From assembly GCA_008501785.1 (NCBI GenBank), contig QQUD01001031.1:1-7424 (forward strand): a stretch of DNA of 7,424 nucleotides. Reading direction: 5' to 3'. Positions 1 to 5,751 of this stretch are shown piece after piece. Numbering within the stretch: position 1 is the first letter of the stretch; each line of letters opens with the position of its first letter. The stretch is from Chloroflexota bacterium. Its GTDB lineage: Bacteria; Chloroflexota; Anaerolineae; Promineifilales; Promineifilaceae. Position numbers and translations under genes: made by a program. The notes under the pieces are model-generated. The model was given only the letters and a program-made list of their open reading frames with translations. It was not told the DNA's origin and made no database searches.

Positions 1-218
1 ATAGATTCGGATCATCGGTGAGCATCATAAGCCATTCGTCTCTATTCCTGAGGTTGTTTCAAGGGCCAATTGAATCGGTGACAGTTGTTTAACTTGATCG
101 ATTTTGAATTGATTAAACGTGTATCTTACAAAATAGGATATAAGAAATTGGCACAATTGACTATTTGGAAATAGGGATAAAAATTGAGGGCTGATTTATC
201 CCATTTGGATAAATGGGG
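1..218. other. AT-rich non-coding region downstream of the PucR-type gene
   Basis: No convincing gene lies here. The plus-strand frames are closed by stops, and the one frame open at the left edge ends near base 92 without family-like sequence. On the minus strand, two adjacent ATG codons (28-26 and 25-23) open a frame that runs off the window edge after nine codons. That is too little to call a gene, although a further minus-strand gene could begin there. The region holds two similar short inverted repeats, at 161-174 and 200-217. Confidence 0.5.
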
Positions 219-220
219 TT
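161..220. repeat. Two related inverted repeats, about 40 bases apart
   Basis: The first unit is CTATTT-GG-AAATAG (161-174) and the second is CCCATTT-GGAT-AAATGGG (200-217). Aligned from 161 and 201 they also read as a degenerate direct repeat: ATTTGGA, then AAT(A/G)GGG, then TAAA, with a two-base indel. They could be relics of a duplicated operator or of a terminator. No protein is known to bind them; the call rests on sequence symmetry alone. Confidence 0.4.
200..217 (-). terminator. Possible weak terminator of the PucR-type gene
   Basis: Read on the minus strand, a 7-bp stem (CCCATTT / AAATGGG) with a 4-base loop begins right after the stop codon of the regulator. It is not followed at once by a T-tract; a short run of T occurs only some 15 bases further on. 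The stem is AT-rich, so it would be a poor Rho-independent terminator. Its position is right but its structure is weak. Confidence 0.3.
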
Positions 221-1850
221 AAAGCAGCTTGGTTAGTTTTGTCGCCAGATAGAAGCTTAATTGCTTGTCGCCAGCAAAGGGGTTGGTATCCAATATCTCT
301 TCAATGCGACGTAAGCGGTACTTGAGTGTTTTGGGATGAATAAACAAAATGCGTGCTGCCTGTTGTGAATTTTGGTTTGCGTCAAAATACGTTTCTAATG
401 TTTTCACAAGTTCGGAATCGTTTTGTCGATCATAGGCAATCAAACGTCCCAACGTTTGATCCCGCCAGCGGTTAACTTCAGATTGATTGGAGAAACGCAT
501 CAGCAATACATAGAGAGCCACATTTTCATACCAGATAATGGGGGTCTGATTGTCTAAACGATTGCTGACTTCCAAAGCTGCATTGGCTTCTCGATAACTG
601 TTGCGCAAACCTGCTACTGTTTCATAAAAACCGCCAATCGCAATGGAGATCGATAACTCATTCAAGGATTTTGGCACGTTGGTATAGATTTGTTTCGCTA
701 AGCTTTCCATAGCCTGTTGCGTCTGGGATAAAGACAATTCTGTGGGGAAATGGGGAATGACAACAATGCTGTCGCTCCGTTCCACAACAATGCTCAATGG
801 ATTTTCGTTCATGACAACGCGCATCACACTCTTTAGAAAACGTTGCTTTATGTGCTGAATATGTTCTTTACCTTCATCCAAATGTTGCAGATAATAGGCT
901 TCAAACTGGTTTAAATCGACGAGCATGATCACCCGTTTGTGCAGCAAATCCCAGCCCAACGAACGCCCACGGGCAATGAGCGCTTCTGCAGAATGATGCT
1001 CACCAGTAAGCATATCATCTATAAAATCTCGTTTGAGCCGTCGTTCTGTCTCTAATACTGCTCGTTGTTTGGCCAATTCTAGTGAAGCAACCGTTGCTGC
1101 TTGCTCGATTGCCATCAGGTCCAATTGATTGGCCGCCTTTTGTGAATCCCAAACAAGTAAAAATCCTTCAACCATCCCTTGTTCGCCAGCGAGGAGGGGG
1201 GCCAACCAGCGTCCGCTGGCTTTGTGCCAGGCTAAACCCTGACGTGTGGAACGGGCCATCTCCTGTAGAAGATCATCCCTGTCTACCTCGGGTTGGTTGA
1301 TGTCGGCAAAAGATTTACTGGTGAGCACATCCCCCCAACTGTTGATGGTGGCTACTGGACGATCAATTAGTTCGTGTAGGGCATCGGAAACGGCCGTTAA
1401 CCCATCACCTCCCAAAATCAACCCCGTTAACCGCCGGTGAATATCTTGAGAGCGTTGCAGCATAAAAGATTTTTCACGGGCAATTGCTTGTACCAGCGGA
1501 GTGATGATCTCAGGATAGGCAGTTGCTTCATCCACCTCAATCAATGGCAAACCCGATTCTTCTGCCTGCTGGATGACCAAAGGGTCTAAAGCGTTTTGCA
1601 CGCCTTTTTGGAAAACCAGTCCAGCACAACCATTTTCAGCTAACGCTTTGATATTTTCAATTTGTAATGAGGTGTTGTTGCGTAAGGCATAGAAACTAGT
1701 CAAGAAAAGGTGATCTTGTGTTTCCCAAAACGATTCCCACGGCGCTTCCAGAATATTCACGTGATGAATCATCCGGTCCAGATGAGATTCCCCAGCGAGT
1801 AAACGCCCTTGTTGTAAGCCACCGATATCTAAAGCCTGCTTGACAGAAAT
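219..1850 (-). CDS. PucR/CdaR-type transcriptional regulator
   Basis: This is a cytoplasmic DNA-binding regulator of the PucR family, whose members control catabolic operons (purines, sugar diacids, amino acids) in response to a metabolite. Counting from the ATG at 1772 (517 residues), residues 1 to about 100 are the body of the N-terminal PucR domain, and about 105-250 look like a GAF-like sensor segment ending in a helical linker. Residues about 278-400 resemble the degenerate GGDEF-like domain of CdaR regulators. Residues 453-515 are the PucR-type helix-turn-helix, with a typical L..TL..YF......S..AAR.L.IH..TL.YRLRRIE pattern. The domain continues upstream of that ATG for 26 codons (ISVKQALDIGGLQQGRLLAG and on), which fits the usual family N-terminus. 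I therefore extend the gene to an ATT at 1850; an ATA at 1856 is the alternative. Neither has a visible Shine-Dalgarno. It follows ftsK by about 31 bases and probably shares its transcript. The ligand cannot be told. Confidence 0.88.
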   Translation of the reverse strand: MSVKQALDIGGLQQGRLLAGESHLDRMIHHVNILEAPWESFWETQDHLFLTSFYALRNNTSLQIENIKALAENGCAGLVFQKGVQNALDPLVIQQAEESGLPLIEVDEATAYPEIITPLVQAIAREKSFMLQRSQDIHRRLTGLILGGDGLTAVSDALHELIDRPVATINSWGDVLTSKSFADINQPEVDRDDLLQEMARSTRQGLAWHKASGRWLAPLLAGEQGMVEGFLLVWDSQKAANQLDLMAIEQAATVASLELAKQRAVLETERRLKRDFIDDMLTGEHHSAEALIARGRSLGWDLLHKRVIMLVDLNQFEAYYLQHLDEGKEHIQHIKQRFLKSVMRVVMNENPLSIVVERSDSIVVIPHFPTELSLSQTQQAMESLAKQIYTNVPKSLNELSISIAIGGFYETVAGLRNSYREANAALEVSNRLDNQTPIIWYENVALYVLLMRFSNQSEVNRWRDQTLGRLIAYDRQNDSELVKTLETYFDANQNSQQAARILFIHPKTLKYRLRRIEEILDTNPFAGDKQLSFYLATKLTKLL

Positions 1851-1881
1851 TGCTATAATTTATGAACTTTGTAAAGCTTGT

Positions 1882-4107
1882 TTATGATTCCCCCGGCTCG
1901 TGCCGCTCATCAATAATCCGTTTTAACGGATCCTCTTCTGCCTCATCAACGTAGGTTTTGCGTGTCTTGCCACCTGTTTTCGGGTCTTCGACTAATCCCA
2001 TCTCAAACAGATGCTCCATAATGCGGGCGGCGCGTGGGTAACCGACGCGGAGGCGGCGCTGCAAAAATGACGTGGAGAGGAAATCTTGTTTTTGTGCCAA
2101 ATCGATAGCGGTTTCCAGAAGTGAGTCTGTTTCATCAAGTAGGGCGTGTTTAGCAATCAGGCTGTCCCAGGGGCATGGAATCGTTTCGTACTCGTCGGGA
2201 TGCTCGTGCCAAAATTTAGTAATTCGCTCAACTTCTGTGTCTGAAATAAACACACCCTGATTACGCATCGCGCCGCTGGCGTCTGGCGAGAGAAAGAGGG
2301 AGTCCCCTTTACCCAGCAGTTGTTCGGCCCCTACGCTGTCGAGGATGACGCGGGAATCGATGCCGGAAGCGACGGAGAAAGAGAGGCGTGCCGGGAAGTT
2401 GGCTTTGATGAGACCGGTGATCACGTCGGTAGACGGCCGTTGCGTTGCCACTACCAAATGAATCCCTGTCGCTCGTGCCATTTGCGCCAATCGACAGAGC
2501 GTGCGCTCCACATCCCCTGGATAAATGTGCATCAAATCGGCCAATTCGTCGATGAAAACGGCAATGTAGGGCATCTTTTTTAACGTTTTGTGTTTGGCAA
2601 CTTTGCGATTGTAGCCGTTCAAATTACGGGCGTTGACCTGGGTAAACATTTCGTAGCGGCGGTCCATTTCGGCCGTCAGCCAGCGCAGCACACCGACAGC
2701 GCGATCTGCATCCACTTCGACGTTGCCGATCAGATGGGGCATGCCGTTAAAGCGAATAAACTCCACTTTTTTCGGATCGATCATTACCAGATTGAGTTTG
2801 TCTGGTGTGTTGTTGAAAACCAGACAAGTGATCAACGAGTTAATGCAAATTGATTTACCAGAGCCAGTGGTTCCGGCAATCAACAAATGGGGCAGCTTTG
2901 CCAAATCAACCGGGATTGGTGCGCCAGATACGTCGCGGCCTAATCCAACGGCTAATGGCGATTTTAGCTTGCGGTATGCCTGAGATTGGATGATTGATTT
3001 GAGGCGCACCAGTGCGACTTCATCGTTGGGTACTTCGATTCCCACAACGCCTTGTCCGGGAACGGGTGCTTGAACACGCAACCGCTGCACAGCCAATGCC
3101 AATGCGAGATCGCGCTGCAACGCTGCAATCTGATTCACGCGTACTTTGTGCTGCTTCATTTCGCCATCTGGTCCAGGGCGCTCAATATAACCGGGCATAA
3201 CGCCAAATTGGGTAACGGCGGGTCCACGCTTAATTTGAGTGACCTGAGCCGGTAAGCCGAAATCGGCCAATGTTTCTTCGATGATTTGTTTTTTTGCGTC
3301 AATTTCTTCGTCAGAGATGCCGATGATGCCGCTTTCTTCGAGTAAGTCTATGGGAGGGAGTTTCTTGCTGCGATAGGTGGATGAATGGGCGTCGTGTTCT
3401 GGTGCCAAATCAATATCTATTGCTGGAACAATTTCATCTGGCAGTTGCTCAGGTGGAAGCACCTCTTCTATTTCTGTTTGCTGTGCGGCAGTTGTTATTT
3501 GAGGTTTAGGAGCGATGTCGATTGCCCATTGTTGCAGCCGTTCTGAAAGTGCCAACAGCCCAATCTGCACATCATCCATGGTGATGCGCAATACTAAAGT
3601 TAATCCCCAGGCAAAAAACCCAATAAAAAGCAGCCCCGTGAGCAATGGTCCGAGAAAATCGATGAGCGGTTGTGAGAGTGCCCATCCAAACAAGCCGCCG
3701 CCACGCCCTTCGTAAGTATCGAGGCGAGTGGCGTTGGTAATCTGGTAGGTTAGTGGCAATGCTGCCAGCAGCATCATTTCAATGCCGATGATTTGGGAGG
3801 GTTCGATGTGATACGGCCGTTTCACCTTATTCAACATCAAATGCACGCCAGTCGCCGCCAACGAGAGAAACAACGGATAGGCTCCCCAACCAAATCCCTC
3901 GCGCATGAAGCTGGCCCAGGTGGATAAAGCCCCCATATCTACCCAATCGGGCAATGCGATGACGGTAAAAATCCCGATCAGAAACAACCCTAACCCAAAT
4001 AGCTCAGTGCGCCAGGGAATGAGCCCGTTGATTAGTTTTTCGTCAAAAGTTGGGGGCGGTGGGTCTGGTGTGCGTTTGCGCCGCCCGGATGATTTGGATT
4101 CAGACAT
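1882..4107 (-). CDS. ftsK: DNA translocase FtsK/SpoIIIE
   Basis: This is a membrane-anchored hexameric ATPase that pumps double-stranded DNA to clear chromosomes from the division septum and supports dimer resolution. The protein has 741 residues, close to B. subtilis SpoIIIE and much shorter than E. coli FtsK because the linker is short. Residues 1-25 are basic and proline-rich. Four membrane segments lie near 36-53, 73-92, 105-123 and 154-174. A Pro/Glu-rich linker runs to about 250. The alpha/beta motor follows, with Walker A GTTGSGKS (412-419), Walker B IAVFIDEL (515-522) and the ATQRPS motif (554-559). The C-terminal gamma winged helix (about 664-725, with FLQRRLRVGYPRAARIMEHL) is the domain that reads polar chromosomal guide sequences. 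All key residues are present. The ATG at 4107 precedes a sensible N-terminus but has no clear Shine-Dalgarno. The gene lies after the terminator of the S1 gene, so it should have its own promoter. Confidence 0.97.
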   Translation of the reverse strand: MSESKSSGRRKRTPDPPPPTFDEKLINGLIPWRTELFGLGLFLIGIFTVIALPDWVDMGALSTWASFMREGFGWGAYPLFLSLAATGVHLMLNKVKRPYHIEPSQIIGIEMMLLAALPLTYQITNATRLDTYEGRGGGLFGWALSQPLIDFLGPLLTGLLFIGFFAWGLTLVLRITMDDVQIGLLALSERLQQWAIDIAPKPQITTAAQQTEIEEVLPPEQLPDEIVPAIDIDLAPEHDAHSSTYRSKKLPPIDLLEESGIIGISDEEIDAKKQIIEETLADFGLPAQVTQIKRGPAVTQFGVMPGYIERPGPDGEMKQHKVRVNQIAALQRDLALALAVQRLRVQAPVPGQGVVGIEVPNDEVALVRLKSIIQSQAYRKLKSPLAVGLGRDVSGAPIPVDLAKLPHLLIAGTTGSGKSICINSLITCLVFNNTPDKLNLVMIDPKKVEFIRFNGMPHLIGNVEVDADRAVGVLRWLTAEMDRRYEMFTQVNARNLNGYNRKVAKHKTLKKMPYIAVFIDELADLMHIYPGDVERTLCRLAQMARATGIHLVVATQRPSTDVITGLIKANFPARLSFSVASGIDSRVILDSVGAEQLLGKGDSLFLSPDASGAMRNQGVFISDTEVERITKFWHEHPDEYETIPCPWDSLIAKHALLDETDSLLETAIDLAQKQDFLSTSFLQRRLRVGYPRAARIMEHLFEMGLVEDPKTGGKTRKTYVDEAEEDPLKRIIDERHEPGES
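2433..2440. other. ACGGCCGT palindrome inside the ftsK motor domain
   Basis: This copy of the over-represented octamer falls in the codons for the conserved ATQRPS motif of FtsK, in the phase xxA-CGG-CCG-Txx (Gln-Arg-Pro-Ser). It shows that the motif can be carried even by a strongly conserved protein segment. Confidence 0.8.
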
Positions 4108-4186
4108 AATAAATGGTTATTGTCGAATAATATTTCTGTTATTTTACACGATATTGCAAGCTGTTGAAAAAATGATGGCAAATAAA
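4108..4186 (-). promoter_or_regulatory. ftsK: Probable ftsK promoter region
   Basis: This AT-rich stretch lies between the S1-gene terminator and the ftsK start and should hold the ftsK promoter. On the minus strand a TGTAAAAT block resembles a -10 element, and TTGCAA and TTTCAA lie upstream, but none of the pairings has both good hexamers and good spacing. The region is assigned by position; exact elements cannot be fixed. Confidence 0.35.
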
Positions 4187-4218
4187 AACGGCCGTTTCGT
4201 GACGAATACGGCCGTTCC
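4180..4218 (-). terminator. Rho-independent terminator of the S1-domain gene
   Basis: Read on the minus strand, AACGGCCGT (4216-4208) pairs perfectly with ACGGCCGTT (4195-4187) in a 9-bp GC-rich stem. The 12-base spacer can add four inner pairs (TTCG/CGAA) around one bulge. The stem runs directly into TTTTTATTT, a good U-tract. It lies about 48 bases after the S1-gene stop and before the ftsK promoter region, exactly where a terminator is expected. The two arms are two copies of the dispersed octamer. On the plus strand the T-tract is poorer, so I call it for the minus strand only. Confidence 0.85.
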
Positions 4219-4263
4219 TTCTTAATTCTTATTTGTTTATTCTTTTTATTCGTTGTTGTTTAT

Positions 4264-5250
4264 TTATTGCGCAACCTTGCGCAAGCTTAACGCCAATCGT
4301 TTTTGACGGCCGTCTACGGCCAGAACACGTGCTTTAATGGTCTGCCCCTTGCTAACCACGTTTCGTGGATGTAAAAAACTGCCTTCGGCCAGCTCAGAAA
4401 TGTGAATCAACCCTTCTAGTTCTTCCTCAATCATGACGAATGCGCCAAAGCTGACCACATTGCTAATCACACCTTCTATGGTTTGACCGGCATAAAAGCG
4501 GTCATCAACAGATGCCCACGGATCGAGTTTGAGTTGTTTTAGGCTGAGCGCAATACGGCCGTTATCTGGATCAACGCTCAATACTCTCACCGTTACCTGC
4601 ATTCCTGGCTGCACAATGTCGCTCGGATGAATCACACGGCTCCACGATAGCTCTGAAATATGAATCAATCCTTCAACACCACCCAAATCGACAAATGCGC
4701 CAAAGTTGGTGAGATTTGTGATATGGCCCTTTACTTTGTCTCCCGTTTGAATGCGATTTAGTAAACCATCGCGTTCATCCGCTTCTACCAAGGCAGCACG
4801 TTCAGACAATATCAGTCGGTTCATGCTCCGGTTAAGCTCAATAATTTTTAGGGTGAGTTCCTTTTGCTGCCACAATTTTAGAGCACGTAGTCGTTCCGAT
4901 TCTAGATGAAATTGTGGGAAATCGAGCAACTGGGAAGCAGGTACAAATCCTTGCAAACCATTCCATTCGACCAACAAGCCACCTTTGTTGTAGCCACGAA
5001 CGCCGAGAACAACTGTTTTATCTTGTTGGAAAACTGTTTGTGCAATTTGCCATGGGTCTTGCCCATTTTTATCTTCACCATCTGCCCAGCGGAAACGGCC
5101 GTCTGCACGATTGTTAACCGTTGGCCAGGTATCGCTTGTTTCTTCTAAGGTGGGGGAAGGGGCTGTTTTATCCTCTTGTTTGAAGAGGGCTGCCCAAAAA
5201 GCATCTTCGCGATGCGGAGGTCCGGATTCAGGGGCTACTTCTGATGTCAT
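4264..5250 (-). CDS. rpsA: S1 RNA-binding domain protein, probable short 30S ribosomal protein S1
   Basis: This is an RNA-binding protein of the ribosomal S1 family; S1 binds mRNA on the 30S subunit and helps start translation. From the ATG at 5250 it has 328 residues. The first 75 are acidic, low in order and have no clear domain. Three S1 (OB-fold) repeats follow: about 78-150 (divergent, with KGGLLVEWNGLQGFVPASQL), about 168-240 (classic, with NFGAFVDLGGVEGLIHISEL) and about 253-325 (SFGAFVMIEEELEGLIHISEL-like). E. coli S1 has six repeats; cyanobacterial and chloroplast S1 have three and a similar length. A GTG at 5265 would add five residues, but it has no ribosome site, while GAGAG lies eight bases before the ATG. 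A consensus promoter and a good terminator make this a single-gene unit. It could instead be a second, non-ribosomal S1-domain protein if the genome has a longer S1 elsewhere, so the symbol is less certain than the family. Confidence 0.88.
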   Translation of the reverse strand: MTSEVAPESGPPHREDAFWAALFKQEDKTAPSPTLEETSDTWPTVNNRADGRFRWADGEDKNGQDPWQIAQTVFQQDKTVVLGVRGYNKGGLLVEWNGLQGFVPASQLLDFPQFHLESERLRALKLWQQKELTLKIIELNRSMNRLILSERAALVEADERDGLLNRIQTGDKVKGHITNLTNFGAFVDLGGVEGLIHISELSWSRVIHPSDIVQPGMQVTVRVLSVDPDNGRIALSLKQLKLDPWASVDDRFYAGQTIEGVISNVVSFGAFVMIEEELEGLIHISELAEGSFLHPRNVVSKGQTIKARVLAVDGRQKRLALSLRKVAQ

Positions 5251-5274
5251 TTCCACTACTCTCACTTAATTTTT

Positions 5275-5292
5275 TTAACCGCCGGTAACCAT
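5275..5292 (-). other. Possible five-codon leader ORF before the S1 gene
   Basis: On the minus strand the leader contains ATG-GTT-ACC-GGC-GGT-TAA (Met-Val-Thr-Gly-Gly-stop). GAGG (5304-5301) lies eight bases before its ATG, a plausible ribosome site. It ends 24 bases before the S1-gene ATG. An ORF this short can arise by chance, so it is recorded only as a candidate upstream ORF. Confidence 0.25.
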
Positions 5293-5314
5293 TAGGGTCG
5301 CCTCACTGCGGACG

Positions 5315-5355
5315 ATAACGTGAATCTAAGAACATTTAACAGTATAACACGTTAT
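5315..5355 (-). repeat. 8-bp inverted repeat in the S1-gene leader
   Basis: ATAACGTG (5315-5322) and CACGTTAT (5348-5355) are perfect inverted copies 25 bases apart. In a transcript from the upstream promoter they would form a stem in the leader. As DNA, the right arm overlaps the TG of the second, extended -10 promoter, so it could also be an operator. No binding protein is identified. Confidence 0.45.
5341..5349 (-). promoter_or_regulatory. Second candidate promoter (extended -10) of the S1 gene
   Basis: On the minus strand TG-T-TATACT is an extended -10 element (TATACT at 5346-5341, TG at 5349-5348). The -35 side is weak (TTTTGT at 17 bases), as is common for extended -10 promoters. A transcript would start near 5334 and have a leader of roughly 85 bases. 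Confidence 0.45.
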
Positions 5356-5412
5356 GTCCACACACAAAAATGTAAATTGAGGTACTACCAGCCGGAAAGC
5401 TATTCAAAAATA

Positions 5413-5440
5413 ATTATAGAGATCACAAGCTTCCTGTCAA
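5413..5440 (-). promoter_or_regulatory. Consensus sigma-70 promoter driving the S1 gene
   Basis: On the minus strand TTGACA (5440-5435) and TATAAT (5418-5413) are both perfect consensus hexamers, 16 bases apart. The predicted start is near 5406, giving a leader of about 155 bases before the S1-gene ATG. No other minus-strand gene lies between. Such a strong promoter fits a highly expressed translation gene. Confidence 0.8.
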
Positions 5441-5690
5441 ACAAACAACCCATTTTGGTCGAGACAGCGTCTTAATCTACGGATTTTCATTCATTTGTTG
5501 GTGCCGCGTAGCGGTGTATTGTCTTCTCTCTCATAACAGTATACGCAAAAAAAGCTAATAATACGTTCTCCCTAAATCCCATTCCTAAACGAAAAATGAG
5601 AGCGCTGTCGTTTCCCATCCAATTTATCATATGCTTGTCACAAACCATAACAAGTTGGTGTTTAGGGGGGTGATTGAAAATTTCAGGGAT

Positions 5691-5725
5691 TGAACGGTTC
5701 ATCCTTTCACTCATTTGCCCGTTCA
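5691..5725 (+). repeat. Inverted repeat before the LolA-like gene ribosome site
   Basis: TGAACGG (5691-5697) and CCGTTCA (5719-5725) are perfect inverted copies 21 bases apart. The left arm is also half of a tight palindrome, TGAAC-G-GTTCA (5691-5701). The element ends about 13 bases before the Shine-Dalgarno, so it could act as an operator or as a leader stem. Only symmetry supports it. Confidence 0.35.
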
Positions 5726-5738
5726 TCTCTTCAAAGTT

Positions 5739-5744
5739 AAGGAG
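5739..5744 (+). promoter_or_regulatory. Shine-Dalgarno that fixes the LolA-like start
   Basis: AAGGAG lies seven bases before the ATG at 5752, near-ideal spacing. It decides the start against an in-frame TTG at 5674, whose extra 26 residues would put an unneeded hydrophobic stretch before a normal signal peptide. Confidence 0.85.
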
Positions 5745-5751
5745 CTTTATT

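Larger units (their letters stand above)
5251..5751. other. Divergent intergenic region between the S1 gene and the LolA-like gene
   Basis: These 500 bases hold no believable gene. The left part is the promoter and leader of the S1 gene, with a consensus promoter, a second extended -10, an inverted repeat and a possible five-codon leader ORF. The right part must contain the promoter of the LolA-like gene, but no plus-strand pair of good hexamers was found. The best is TTGTCT (5519) with TATACG (5540) at a 15-base spacing, which is weak. A small inverted repeat, CCGC-GTA-GCGG, lies within 5500-5518. Upstream extension of either flanking gene is not supported by protein-like sequence. Confidence 0.6.

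Noticed and set aside
1..28. A minus-strand ATG-ATG frame reading MMLTDDPNL off the left edge
   Set aside because: Only nine codons are visible and GAG is too far upstream to be a convincing ribosome site. It could be a real next gene, but it cannot be supported.
3905..4225. A 106-codon plus-strand open frame over the ftsK start and terminator
   Set aside because: It is the reverse of the FtsK N-terminus and the terminator hairpin, and resembles no protein family.
5251..5265. GTG at 5265 as the start of the S1 gene
   Set aside because: It adds only five residues, has no ribosome site, and the ATG at 5250 has GAGAG at workable spacing.
5674..5751. TTG at 5674 as the start of the LolA-like gene
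   Set aside because: The extension would bury the signal peptide behind 26 residues, while the ATG at 5752 has a near-ideal Shine-Dalgarno.
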